From NCBI GenBank assembly GCA_035459965.1, contig DATHXC010000011.1:72994-136993 (forward strand): a stretch of DNA of 64,000 nt, given 5' to 3'. Of this stretch, positions 26,122 through 35,024 are shown piece after piece. This DNA is from DATHXC01 sp035459965 (GTDB lineage: Bacteria; Pseudomonadota; Gammaproteobacteria; Burkholderiales; Methylophilaceae). The notes beneath the pieces were generated by a model. It did not search any database and was not told the DNA's origin. It was given only the letters and a program-made list of their open reading frames with translations. The translations under genes and the position numbers were made by a program. Numbering within the stretch: position 1 is the first letter of the stretch; every line of letters begins with the position of its first letter.

Positions 26122-27273
26122 ATGAGCGAATATTTATTTACTTCCGAATCCGTATCCGAAGGCCATCCTGACAAAGTTGCCGACCAGATTTCCGATGCGA
26201 TTCTTGATGCGATTCTGGAACAAGACCCAACCGCGCGTGTTGCTGCAGAAACCTTGACCAATACCGGCCTGGTTGTACTGGCTGGTGAAATCACCACAAC
26301 CGCCAATGTCGATTACATCAAGGTCGCGCGTGAAACCATCAAACGCATAGGCTACGACAATACCGATTATGGTATCGACTACAAAGGTTGCGCGGTGCTG
26401 GTGGCTTATGACAAGCAATCGCCGGATATCGCCCAGGGTGTAGATGGCGCGCATGATGATCCCCTGGACCAGGGTGCTGGTGACCAGGGCTTGATGTTTG
26501 GCTATGCTTGCGATGAAACGCCGCAACTCATGCCTTTGCCGATCTGGCTGTCGCATCGTTTGATGGAGCGTCAGTCACAATTGCGCAAAGATGGCCGTCT
26601 GCCATGGTTACGCCCCGATGCTAAATCCCAGGTCACAATCAAATATGTTGATGGCAAGCCTGACTCAATAGATACCGTTGTGGTGTCTACGCAGCATGCG
26701 CCGGAAATGTCGCTGGAAGCCATACGTGAAGCGGTGATTGAAGAGATCATCAAACCTGTACTACCCAAGGAATTGATCAAGGGCAATATTAACTTCCTGG
26801 TCAACCCGACTGGTCGTTTCGTCATCGGTGGCCCGCAAGGCGATTGCGGCTTAACCGGCCGTAAGATCATAGTTGATACATACGGTGGCGCTGCGCCTCA
26901 TGGCGGCGGTGCTTTTTCGGGTAAAGACCCATCCAAGGTAGATCGTTCTGCTGCTTATGCTGGACGTTATGTAGCCAAGAACATCGTAGCTGCTGGCCTG
27001 GCATCACGTTGCCTGGTACAGGTGAGCTACGCAATTGGCGTGGCCAAGCCTACCAGTGTGATGGTTGAAACTTACGGTACAGGCAAGGTTTCCAACGAAG
27101 TGCTGACGGCGCTTGTGCTGGAACACTTTGACTTACGTCCTAAAGGCATCGTGAAAATGCTGGATCTGTTGCGCCCGATTTACCAGAAAACTGCGGCTTA
27201 CGGTCACTTTGGCCGCGATGAGCCAGAATTCACGTGGGAAGCCCTGGATAAGGTATCTGCATTAAAGCGGTAA
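26122..27273 (+). CDS. metK: S-adenosylmethionine synthetase
   Basis: A 383-residue enzyme making SAM from methionine and ATP. It has the ATP-binding SEGHPDKVADQISDAILD, the DQGLMFGYA methionine/ATP loop and the phosphate-binding GGGAFSGKDPSKVDRS. I chose the ATG at 26122 over a TTG at 26101 because it gives the standard MSEYLFTSESVSEG start. It opens the activated-methyl cluster. No riboswitch is visible in the 68-base leader. Confidence 0.97.
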   Translation: MSEYLFTSESVSEGHPDKVADQISDAILDAILEQDPTARVAAETLTNTGLVVLAGEITTTANVDYIKVARETIKRIGYDNTDYGIDYKGCAVLVAYDKQSPDIAQGVDGAHDDPLDQGAGDQGLMFGYACDETPQLMPLPIWLSHRLMERQSQLRKDGRLPWLRPDAKSQVTIKYVDGKPDSIDTVVVSTQHAPEMSLEAIREAVIEEIIKPVLPKELIKGNINFLVNPTGRFVIGGPQGDCGLTGRKIIVDTYGGAAPHGGGAFSGKDPSKVDRSAAYAGRYVAKNIVAAGLASRCLVQVSYAIGVAKPTSVMVETYGTGKVSNEVLTALVLEHFDLRPKGIVKMLDLLRPIYQKTAAYGHFGRDEPEFTWEALDKVSALKR

Positions 27274-27303
27274 ATTAACCTCTTATCCGGTATTTGCTGA
27301 ATG

Positions 27304-27332
27304 TTCTGCGAGGCGCATAATAGCTCGCAGAA
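27304..27332. promoter_or_regulatory. Hairpin abutting the HD-GYP start codon
   Basis: TTCTGCGAG (27304-27312) pairs with CTCGCAGAA (27324-27332) around an 11-base loop. The right arm ends on the A of the ATG and covers the place where an RBS should be. It shares the 11-mer CTGCGAGGCGC with the hairpin repeats at 4218 and 8805. It could end metK transcription, limit translation of the next gene, or both. Confidence 0.5.
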
Positions 27333-28552
27333 TGTTAAAAACAATACCATTAAAAAAAATCAGGTTGGGGATGTTTATCCAAGAAATGAAAGGCTCTTGG
27401 ATAGATCACCCATTCTGGCGCAAGTCATTTGTCCTGCAAGACCCCGAAGATCTTAAAAAATTACGCGTAAGTAAAATTGATGGCGTGGTGATTGATACCA
27501 CCAAAGGACTGGATGTGTTAGAAGAGCCAGTGCCTGAATCAGCCACTCCGCAGCCCCCTCCCGCCGAAGTAGCGCCAGTTGAAGTTAAGGCAACAGCCCC
27601 ACAAAGACAACTGCGCGTATCTGCCACTAAAGAGCGTGAGCAAGCGGTAAAACTGCTTAACTCCTCAAAAGCTGCCGTGACGCTGATGTTTGACGAGGCG
27701 CGCATGGGTAAGTCTATTAATGCGCAAGCGGCTATGCCATTGGTAGAGGAAATTACCGCTTCTGTATCGCGTAACGAAAGTGCACTCATTAGCCTGGTTC
27801 GCCTCAAGAACAAGGATGATTACACCTATATGCACTCGGTGGCTGTGTGCGCCATGATGGTGGCCTTGGCGAAGGAATTGAATTTCGACGAAGATGAAGT
27901 CAAGGGCGCCGGGCTCGCTGGCTTATTGCACGATATTGGCAAGATGGCGGTACCACAGGATATTCTGAATAAGCCGGGTGCACTGACGCCAGAAGAGTTT
28001 GAGCAGGTTAAGCTACATCCAATAAGAGGTCATGAGCTTTTATTAGAAGCTAGTAATGTAGGCGAAATCGTTTTAGATGTGTGCCTGCATCACCATGAAA
28101 AAATTGATGGTAGCGGTTATCCAAACAAGCAGACCATAGACGAAATCAGCATGTTCGCCAAAATGGGCGCAGTGTGTGACGTGTATGATGCCGTAACCTC
28201 AAACCGACCTTACAAGGCTGGATGGGAGCCAGGCATTTCCTTGCAACGTATGGCGCAGTGGAGCAATCATTTCGATCAGGGCGTGTTCAAGGCATTCGTG
28301 AAAAGCGTGGGAATTTACCCGATAGGCTCCATGGTCAAGCTCAAATCCGGCCGCTTGGCTGTGGTGATTGACCAGTCAGAAAAATCCTTGCTGACGCCTA
28401 CAGTCAAAGTATTTTTCTCGACTAAGTCGAAAATGCGTATTCCCATGGAAATCCTGGATTTATCCAAACCATCCGCGCAAGATCAAATTATTGGTCACGA
28501 AGACCCTATATTATGGGGAATTTCTGACGTTAATGAACTTTGGAGTCAGTGA
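27332..28552 (+). CDS. HD-GYP domain protein (c-di-GMP phosphodiesterase)
   Basis: A 406-residue protein with an N-terminal DUF3391 domain (about 1-65), a proline-rich linker (about 66-95) and an HD-GYP domain (about 145-340). The metal-binding HD is H200-D201, followed by H229 in LHPIRGHELL, and the signature HHHEKIDGSGYP at 253-264 is intact, so c-di-GMP hydrolysis is likely. It sits between metK and the riboswitch of ahcY, 58 bases after metK. No clear RBS is seen because a hairpin occupies the site. Confidence 0.9.
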   Translation: MLKTIPLKKIRLGMFIQEMKGSWIDHPFWRKSFVLQDPEDLKKLRVSKIDGVVIDTTKGLDVLEEPVPESATPQPPPAEVAPVEVKATAPQRQLRVSATKEREQAVKLLNSSKAAVTLMFDEARMGKSINAQAAMPLVEEITASVSRNESALISLVRLKNKDDYTYMHSVAVCAMMVALAKELNFDEDEVKGAGLAGLLHDIGKMAVPQDILNKPGALTPEEFEQVKLHPIRGHELLLEASNVGEIVLDVCLHHHEKIDGSGYPNKQTIDEISMFAKMGAVCDVYDAVTSNRPYKAGWEPGISLQRMAQWSNHFDQGVFKAFVKSVGIYPIGSMVKLKSGRLAVVIDQSEKSLLTPTVKVFFSTKSKMRIPMEILDLSKPSAQDQIIGHEDPILWGISDVNELWSQ

Positions 28553-28583
28553 CAGTTCCTAACTTCCGATTGATGGCTTTGGT

Positions 28584-28611
28584 TTGTGCGAAATAAAATA
28601 TCGCGTATAAT
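28584..28611 (+). promoter_or_regulatory. Promoter of the SAH riboswitch-ahcY transcript
   Basis: A consensus -10 TATAAT (28606-28611) with TTGTGC (28584-28589) 16 bases upstream. The predicted start falls around 28618-28621, exactly where the riboswitch begins. Confidence 0.65.
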
Positions 28612-28620
28612 CATGGCATT

Positions 28621-28716
28621 CCGAGGAGCGCTGCGAGAGAATTTCTCCCAGGCTCGGAAAATGCAGTAAACGGCGCTCACCTTACTAACCCGTGCCGGAC
28701 ACGGGATGTGGGTGAG
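28621..28716 (+). promoter_or_regulatory. SAH riboswitch
   Basis: The leader matches the S-adenosylhomocysteine riboswitch: CCGAGGAGCGCTGC, then CCAGGCTCGG closing P1, then a GGCGCTCACC strand able to form the pseudoknot with GAGCGC. A final hairpin forms from CTCACC and GGTGAG around CCCGTG/CACGGG. This class binds SAH and turns on SAH-removal genes, and it lies 71 bases before ahcY, a classical target. The identification rests on recognised consensus and pairing, not on a covariance search. Confidence 0.9.
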
Positions 28717-28787
28717 AAAAGCGTCTCAGATATTCTCCAGACCTTGCCAGCCCCTTCCCTCCGGCCACAAATTCAAGGATATACAAC

Positions 28788-30197
28788 ATGAATACTGTGG
28801 CTGACATCAAAGACTATGTTATCGCCGATTTGAACCTTGCTGCTTTTGGCCGTAAGGAAATTGCTATTGCCGAGACCGAAATGCCAGGCTTGATGGCGAT
28901 TCGCGAAGAGTATGCCGCCATCAAGCCTTTGAAGGGCGCGCGTATTACTGGCTCTCTCCATATGACTATTCAAACAGCGGTGCTAATTGAAACCCTTAAC
29001 GATTTGGGTGCTGAAGTTCGCTGGGCTTCATGTAATATTTTCTCTACACAAGACCATGCTGCCGCTGCTATTGCCGCTGGCGGCACACCAGTCTTTGCCA
29101 TCAAGGGCGAAACGCTGGAGCAGTATTGGGATTACACGCATCGCATTTTTGAATGGGCAGATGGTGGCTACACCAATATGATTCTGGATGATGGTGGCGA
29201 TGCAACCCTGTTGCTACATCTAGGTACCAATGCGGAAAAAGATATTAGCCTGCTGAGCAACCCGACTAGTGAGGAAGAGATTTGCTTGTTCAACAGTATC
29301 AAGGCAAAGCTTGCTGTTGACCCAACTTGGTACTCAACCCGCCTCAAGCATATTCGTGGCGTGACTGAAGAGACCACGACTGGTGTGCATCGCTTGTATC
29401 AAATGCATAAAGAAGGCCGTTTGGCTTTCCCAGCCATTAACGTTAACGATTCAGTGACCAAATCAAAATTCGACAATCTTTATGGCTGCCGTGAATCACT
29501 GGTTGATGCGATCAAGCGTGCGACTGACGTGATGATTGCAGGTAAAGTGGCTGTGGTTGCTGGTTATGGCGATGTGGGCAAGGGTTCTGCACAAGCGCTA
29601 CGCGCTCTTTCTGCTCAAGTTTGGGTAACGGAAATTGATCCAATCTGCGCATTACAAGCTGCGATGGAAGGTTATCGTGTGGTGACCATGGATTATGCGG
29701 CTGAGCATGCTGATATTTTCGTGACCGCTACAGGTAATTACCATGTCATTACCCATGACCACATGGCCAAAATGAAAGATCAGGCGATCGTTTGTAATAT
29801 TGGTCACTTTGATAACGAGATTGATGTCGCCTCACTGGAAAAATATGAGTGGGACGAAATTAAGCCACAGGTAGATCATGTGATATTCCCAGATGGTAAA
29901 AAGATTATCCTGCTGGCTAAAGGTCGTTTGGTGAATCTGGGCTGTGGTACTGGCCATCCAAGCTACGTCATGAGTTCTTCTTTCGCCAACCAAACAATCG
30001 CGCAAATTGAGTTATTTAGTCATCCAGAGCAATATCCAGTGGGTGTTTATACATTGCCTAAGCATCTGGATGAAAAAGTGGCAGTATTGCAACTCAAAAA
30101 GTTGAATGCGCAACTTTCAACCTTAACTGACCAACAAGCAGCATATATTGGCGTATCGAAACAAGGCCCTTACAAGCCAGATAGCTATCGTTATTAA
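28788..30197 (+). CDS. ahcY: Adenosylhomocysteinase
   Basis: A 469-residue NAD-dependent enzyme that splits SAH to adenosine and homocysteine, relieving inhibition of methyltransferases. It has the substrate domain (GSLHMTIQTAVLIETL), the NAD-binding GYGDVGKGSA and the conserved C-terminal KPDSYRY. It has the length of the bacterial type with the insert. The RBS is AAGGA. Expression is probably induced by SAH through the leader riboswitch. Confidence 0.97.
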   Translation: MNTVADIKDYVIADLNLAAFGRKEIAIAETEMPGLMAIREEYAAIKPLKGARITGSLHMTIQTAVLIETLNDLGAEVRWASCNIFSTQDHAAAAIAAGGTPVFAIKGETLEQYWDYTHRIFEWADGGYTNMILDDGGDATLLLHLGTNAEKDISLLSNPTSEEEICLFNSIKAKLAVDPTWYSTRLKHIRGVTEETTTGVHRLYQMHKEGRLAFPAINVNDSVTKSKFDNLYGCRESLVDAIKRATDVMIAGKVAVVAGYGDVGKGSAQALRALSAQVWVTEIDPICALQAAMEGYRVVTMDYAAEHADIFVTATGNYHVITHDHMAKMKDQAIVCNIGHFDNEIDVASLEKYEWDEIKPQVDHVIFPDGKKIILLAKGRLVNLGCGTGHPSYVMSSSFANQTIAQIELFSHPEQYPVGVYTLPKHLDEKVAVLQLKKLNAQLSTLTDQQAAYIGVSKQGPYKPDSYRY

Positions 30198-30208
30198 TCA
30201 GTATTAAT

Positions 30209-30236
30209 ACAATTCCCGAAGAGATTCGGGAATTGT
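30209..30236 (+). terminator. Hairpin between ahcY and the holin-like gene
   Basis: A perfect 12-bp stem (ACAATTCCCGAA with its complement) and loop GAGA, starting 12 bases after the ahcY stop. There is no T run after it, so it may attenuate or protect the upstream transcript and not fully terminate. Confidence 0.55.
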
Positions 30237-30261
30237 AAATTGCTTAAAATAAGGAGTTGCC

Positions 30262-30603
30262 TTGAAGCTGTTAATTGCCTGGTTGTTAAATGCGCTAGCG
30301 CTGCTGGCTGTTGCCTACTTGATGCCCTCCATCCATGTGGATGGTTTCACTACTGCACTGATTGCAGCAGCAGTGATTGGCCTGGTGAATATTTTTATCA
30401 AGCCGATACTGGTGTTGCTTACTTTGCCTGTCACCATCGTGACTTTAGGCCTGTTCATTTTTGTAATTAACGGCCTACTGTTCTATTTCGTCGGCCATCT
30501 GTTGCAAGGCTTTGAAGTAAGAAGCTTGCTCGCAGGGATACTGGGCGCATTCTTGTACAGCCTGATTTCATGGGCTTTATCTGCGCTGGTGCCAGGCGAC
30601 TGA
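30262..30603 (+). CDS. Phage-holin-family small membrane protein (YvlD type)
   Basis: A 113-residue protein with four hydrophobic segments. It belongs to the membrane family Phage_holin_4_2/YvlD, which despite its name is common in chromosomes; the function is unknown. It uses a TTG start with a strong RBS (AAGGAG at 30251-30256). It lies between ahcY and metF and is probably cotranscribed with metF. Confidence 0.85.
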   Translation: MKLLIAWLLNALALLAVAYLMPSIHVDGFTTALIAAAVIGLVNIFIKPILVLLTLPVTIVTLGLFIFVINGLLFYFVGHLLQGFEVRSLLAGILGAFLYSLISWALSALVPGD

Positions 30604-30629
30604 GTATCGACTTAATATCAATCGACTAT

Positions 30630-31481
30630 ATGAGTAATATAAATAGCCCCATGATTAGCTTTGAATTTTTCCCTCCCAAAACGGCTGAGGGCATAGCCAA
30701 GTTGCGCGAAACGCGTAAGCAACTGGCAGGCTTACAGCCTAAATTTTTCTCTGTGACCTTCGGTGCAGGGGGATCTACGCGTGATCGTACGCTGGAAACC
30801 GTGCTGGAAATACAGAATGAAGGGTTCGAAGCTGCGCCACATATCTCCTGCATTTCTTCGAGTAAAGAAGAAATTATCGCCTTGCTAAATGAATACCAAA
30901 GTCACGGGATATGCAGACTGGTTGTGCTGCGAGGTGATTTGCCCTCAGGTGAAGTCAGTACGGGCGACTTTCGCCATGCCAATGAGCTGGTAGCTTTTAT
31001 CCGGGCACAGACAGGCAGTACGTTCCAGCTTGAGGTAGCCGCTTATCCTGAGTTTCACCCTGAATCGCGCTCACCAGCCTCGGATTTAAAGCATTTTAAA
31101 AGCAAGGTGGATGCAGGCGCCAACGCGGCGATCACCCAATACTTTTACAATGCTGATGCTTATTTCCAGTTCATGGATCAATGCCAGGCGATGGGTATTA
31201 CCATTCCCATCGTGCCGGGTATTATGCCTATCTACAACATTACGCAGTTATCACGCTTTTCTGATGTGTGTGGTGCGGAGATTCCACGCTGGTTACGCCT
31301 GCGGTTGCAGGATTACGGCGATGATATTGCTTCGTTACGGGCTTTAGGTGTGGATGTCGTCACTGGGCTGTGTGAGAAACTGCTGGCAGGCGGCGCGCCA
31401 GGTTTGCATTTCTATACCTTGAATCAGGCGGGGATTATTTCTAGTATTGCGGATAATATCGGACTTAAAGCCAGGCCGTAA
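30630..31481 (+). CDS. metF: 5,10-methylenetetrahydrofolate reductase
   Basis: A 283-residue FAD enzyme that makes 5-methyl-tetrahydrofolate for methionine synthesis. It has the N-terminal ISFEFFPPK with the catalytic glutamate, the GAGGSTRDRT flavin/folate segment and AAYPEFHPES. The ATG at 30630 is the natural start; the frame extends upstream into the preceding gene. Together with metK and ahcY it forms the methyl cycle; no methionine synthase gene is in the window. Confidence 0.95.
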   Translation: MSNINSPMISFEFFPPKTAEGIAKLRETRKQLAGLQPKFFSVTFGAGGSTRDRTLETVLEIQNEGFEAAPHISCISSSKEEIIALLNEYQSHGICRLVVLRGDLPSGEVSTGDFRHANELVAFIRAQTGSTFQLEVAAYPEFHPESRSPASDLKHFKSKVDAGANAAITQYFYNADAYFQFMDQCQAMGITIPIVPGIMPIYNITQLSRFSDVCGAEIPRWLRLRLQDYGDDIASLRALGVDVVTGLCEKLLAGGAPGLHFYTLNQAGIISSIADNIGLKARP

Positions 31482-31488
31482 AGCCTGG
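31471..31488 (+). terminator. Weak terminator overlapping the metF stop
   Basis: CCAGGC (31471-31476) pairs with GCCTGG (31483-31488), with five Ts only after five further bases. It lies between metF and the convergent smg gene. Confidence 0.35.
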
Positions 31489-31511
31489 ATCCTGTTTTTG
31501 CTGATTGCTAG

Positions 31512-31970
31512 TTAGTGCAGTGTCGGACTGTTATCGCCGAAGACTGCATCTTCAACAAACAAGTAGTCGTTTGCCTTACCCTGATTCCACAATGCCATCA
31601 GCACGATCCAGCGTGTTTCTTCAATGCTGACTTCGGGTTGTGGAAGAGCCATGGCACGATCAATCACCAGTTCACGCTGGCTGGGGTTAAGTATCTTGGC
31701 TTGTTCCAGAAACATCATGAAACTGAGACTTTCAGCACTGATTTTCTTGGTTTCTACTTCGGCGTAAATCCTCAAACCTAAGCCATGTCCTGCTGAAGCA
31801 TTGCTGGCCTGGTCGGTCATTTCTTCCAGTGCACTAAACCAGTCAAATGCGCCATTGATGTCGTCGGTGTCAAAGCCTGCTGCGAAGAGCTCTTTTGCGA
31901 GTGTGTTTTGGTCGGGACGTATATCTACTTCAAAGTAATTTTCAAACATATAAACCAAGACTTCGAACAT
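31512..31970 (-). CDS. smg: Smg family protein (DUF494)
   Basis: A 152-residue cytoplasmic protein starting MFEVLVYMFENYF, which is the Smg/DUF494 consensus. The molecular role is unknown, but it is conserved next to dprA in beta- and gammaproteobacteria, as here. I start it at 31970, with GGGGAATCC upstream, not at the earlier in-frame ATG (32003). Confidence 0.88.
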   Translation of the reverse strand: MFEVLVYMFENYFEVDIRPDQNTLAKELFAAGFDTDDINGAFDWFSALEEMTDQASNASAGHGLGLRIYAEVETKKISAESLSFMMFLEQAKILNPSQRELVIDRAMALPQPEVSIEETRWIVLMALWNQGKANDYLFVEDAVFGDNSPTLH

Positions 31971-32116
31971 GGATTCCCCAATCTGGGTGCTGCTAGGATT
32001 CAAATCCGTGCGTTAAACGCTTTGCTGCGGTGGATCTGCATCACAAATTTATCGCACTGAATTCTGAATTTTAGAAGCCTCCCTTAAGTTAACTGAATAA
32101 GTTAGCCAAAATTGAA

Positions 32117-33235
32117 TTACGCGATACGCTGGTAGCGCCCTCCTGGTAAAGAAGCCACTTTATTCTCTAACTCCAGCATTAACAGCATGGCGGAAAGGTG
32201 CTCGCTCGTCAAGCCACTACGCTCAACTAAAGATTCCATACTTATTGGGTCGTAACCTATACATGCCAATATAGGGTCGGCCTGGGAGGCGTTTGCTACC
32301 TGGCTCGTAGGCATGGTGCTTTCAGCGTAACTGTCAGAGGAAATGCTACCCAGCTCATCAAGAATATCTTTGATATTGTCGACCAGCTTTGCCCCTTGCT
32401 TGATCAGCTCGTGGCAGCCTTTGGACATAGGCGAGTGAATTGAGCCTGGAATGGCAAATACTTCACGCCCTTGTTCAGCTGCCAGCTTTGCCGTAATCAG
32501 TGAGCCGCTTTGCACATTGGCCTCCACTACCAGACAGCCCAGCCCCAGCCCGCTGATAATGCGATTGCGTCGGGGAAAATTTTGCGCACGTGATGGCGTG
32601 CCAAGGCCAAACTCCGAGATGATCAGGCCACGTTCGACAATCTGGTGCGCGAGTTCACGGTGCCGCGCGGGATACACAATATCCAGGCCGGTGCCGACCA
32701 CCGCAATAGTCGCACCGTTAGCCTTTAATGCGCCACGATGGGCAGCGCCATCTATACCAAGCGCCATGCCGCTGACGATGGTATAGCCTTGCTGGCAGAG
32801 TGCCTGCGAAAAGTCTTCGGCATTTTTCTCGCCTTGATGTGAGGCGTTACGGCTACCAACAACTGATATGGCAGGTGTGTTTAGCCAATGCAGATGTCCT
32901 TTTGCAAAGAGTAAAGGAGGCGGGTCCGAAATTTCCAGCAAGGCACGTGGGTAGTCTTTATTAGCCAGTGTGATGAGATGGTTATCTGCATTTTCCAGCC
33001 AATTCAGCGTGGATGAAGTGCTATCAAAATCAGGTCCGGCAGAGATTTGCTTGGCGATGGGTTCTGCTACAACAGTAATAAGCTGATTGTAGCTGGTGGC
33101 GAATATTTGTTCAGGGCTATCAAATGCTTGCAGCAGTTTGCAAAAGCTCTGGGCCCCCAAGCCATGTATTTGATTAAGGCAAATCCACAGCGCTAAGTCG
33201 TTCTCATCGAGTGAGTTGCTGGCTGTGGATGCCAT
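32117..33235 (-). CDS. dprA: DNA processing protein DprA
   Basis: A 372-residue protein that loads RecA on incoming single-stranded DNA during transformation. An N-terminal helix-hairpin-helix region (about 10-70) precedes the Rossmann fold (about 80-290: SVVGSRNASHQG, GMALGIDGAAH, GTGLDIVYPARH), and a C-terminal winged helix (about 310-370) follows. It sits upstream of smg and 18 bases after the LysM gene on the same strand. Confidence 0.94.
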   Translation of the reverse strand: MASTASNSLDENDLALWICLNQIHGLGAQSFCKLLQAFDSPEQIFATSYNQLITVVAEPIAKQISAGPDFDSTSSTLNWLENADNHLITLANKDYPRALLEISDPPPLLFAKGHLHWLNTPAISVVGSRNASHQGEKNAEDFSQALCQQGYTIVSGMALGIDGAAHRGALKANGATIAVVGTGLDIVYPARHRELAHQIVERGLIISEFGLGTPSRAQNFPRRNRIISGLGLGCLVVEANVQSGSLITAKLAAEQGREVFAIPGSIHSPMSKGCHELIKQGAKLVDNIKDILDELGSISSDSYAESTMPTSQVANASQADPILACIGYDPISMESLVERSGLTSEHLSAMLLMLELENKVASLPGGRYQRIA

Positions 33236-33253
33236 ATTTCGAAGGGCTTAAGG

Positions 33254-34396
33254 CTAAGGCTTTTCTACTACATCCAGAACCCTGACAGGTTCGGTAGCCT
33301 GCATGATGAGCCCATAAGATACTTTATTAAATGTACGGAATATCATCACCAAGCCGACGCGCTCATTCGGTAATCTCATGTAATCACCACTTTTTTCTTC
33401 TTGCTCTGCCTCAGCTTTTGCATCCTTGGGATCTTTTGAGTAATTAAGCATGCGTCTGCTTGGATCGACTTTTAATGAATCCTTAAATTGCGCCCATGCC
33501 CCCTTTGGCGGTGGCGCATTAGGGTTTTTAATCAAACGACCTTGTCGACTGATAGCAAGTACATGACCTACTTCTATCCCTTCATCTGTGCCTCGGTTAA
33601 TCGCAATGATGGAGTTGCGCCCCGTTTCGGCAAGCCCACCCGTAATGGATATAACGCGGCCTTGAATGTCTGAATCCGGGGCATGAGGAACATAGCTGAA
33701 TTCCAGAGTTTCAGGTGCAACAATCAACTTGTCTTTTGCAAAAATCTCTTCTTTGGAAGTGACTACGGTTGCGCTAGCGGGCTCACCATATTTGGTAATA
33801 CGTGCATCACCCAGGTAAATCGCCTCTACTCCGAGTATTTCTTTTGTATCAGGGTCAATTAAATTTTTACCTGGACGATAGACGTTCCAGAATACTCCGG
33901 CATCTTCTTCAAGTTTATTAATATAGATGCGGCTTCCAGGGCTTAATATAACGCGATTATCCTGACCCGATATGATGTAAGGCGAATCGTCCAACTGGTC
34001 TTTCTCAACGACCAATGGTCGGCTCAGGAACGGACCGATAATACTGGGAGAAATGGAAGAGATTGCCTCTTTTGCCAACGGTTCTTCGCGCACGCCAGGT
34101 TGCAGTGTGACGGTTTCACGTAGCAGACGTAGCTGCGGTTTGCCGCTGCTCATGTCCAGAAATACCACATCGCCTGGATAAATCAGGTGTGGGTTCTTGA
34201 TCTGTGCACGATTCATTTGCCATACTTTTGGCCATAACCAGGCGTTTTTAAGAAACTTGCCTGATATGTCCCAAAGCGTATCGCCTTTGACTACAACATG
34301 GCGGTCAGGATGGTTGGGCTGAAGCTGTATATCATCAGTGGCCGCATGTGCTGTCAGGCAACAAATTAGTAGCGGCGTTATAATGTATCGAAACAT
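33254..34396 (-). CDS. LysM domain periplasmic protein
   Basis: A 380-residue protein with a signal peptide (about 1-18, ending AHA) and a LysM peptidoglycan-binding domain (about 32-82: VVVKGDTLWDISGKFLKNAW...IYPGDVV). The long rest has no recognised catalytic residues. It is conserved in Betaproteobacteria beside dprA and divergent from def, as here. A role in cell-wall organisation is inferred only from the LysM domain. Confidence 0.88.
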   Translation of the reverse strand: MFRYIITPLLICCLTAHAATDDIQLQPNHPDRHVVVKGDTLWDISGKFLKNAWLWPKVWQMNRAQIKNPHLIYPGDVVFLDMSSGKPQLRLLRETVTLQPGVREEPLAKEAISSISPSIIGPFLSRPLVVEKDQLDDSPYIISGQDNRVILSPGSRIYINKLEEDAGVFWNVYRPGKNLIDPDTKEILGVEAIYLGDARITKYGEPASATVVTSKEEIFAKDKLIVAPETLEFSYVPHAPDSDIQGRVISITGGLAETGRNSIIAINRGTDEGIEVGHVLAISRQGRLIKNPNAPPPKGAWAQFKDSLKVDPSRRMLNYSKDPKDAKAEAEQEEKSGDYMRLPNERVGLVMIFRTFNKVSYGLIMQATEPVRVLDVVEKP

Positions 34397-34522
34397 GCTG
34401 ATGACCCCTTTATGACTTCTTGTTAACTACTATCGTGTAGCGCGGCTTATTATCCGCGAAGTTGGATTAAATTTTGCATGTAATTCATTCAACAATCAAG
34501 CTTTTATGGCAATTTCTTTATT

Positions 34523-35023
34523 ATGGCACTCTTAAACATACTGAATTACCCCGACCCGCGTTTATACACAGTCGCCAAGCCGGTCAAAGAGGTGGATGCA
34601 GGCATCAGACGCCTGATCGACGACATGGCGGAAACCATGTATGACGCACCAGGTATAGGCCTGGCGGCCACACAGGTCGATGTGCACCAGCAAATCATAA
34701 TTATCGATTTCAGTGAAGATAAAAACCATCTGCAGGTCTTTATCAACCCCAAAATCACTGCAAGCAGCGGAACGCAGGATTACGAAGAGGGTTGTCTCTC
34801 TGTGCCCGGCATCTATGACATGGTGACACGCGCTGAAAAGATTAAGGTAGAAGCGCTGAACCGTGATGGCAAAGCATTCAGCATTGAAGCCGAGGGCCTG
34901 CTCGCTGTTTGTATTCAGCATGAAATGGATCATTTGCTGGGCAAGGTTTTTGTGCAGTATCTTTCGCCATTAAAACAGACACGTATCAAGAACAAGATGC
35001 AAAAGCGTCAGCGAGGCAGATAG
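34523..35023 (+). CDS. def: Peptide deformylase
   Basis: A 166-residue metalloenzyme that removes the formyl group from new proteins. All three motifs are present: GIGLAATQ (44-51), EGCLS with metal ligand C91, and HEMDH with H133, E134 and H137. It is followed after one base by fmt, the usual pairing of formyl addition and removal. Confidence 0.97.
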   Translation: MALLNILNYPDPRLYTVAKPVKEVDAGIRRLIDDMAETMYDAPGIGLAATQVDVHQQIIIIDFSEDKNHLQVFINPKITASSGTQDYEEGCLSVPGIYDMVTRAEKIKVEALNRDGKAFSIEAEGLLAVCIQHEMDHLLGKVFVQYLSPLKQTRIKNKMQKRQRGR

Positions 35024-35024
35024 C

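Noticed and set aside
30262..30603. Phage-holin-family gene as a prophage remnant
   Set aside because: This family (YvlD type) is widespread in chromosomes, and no phage gene is next to it.
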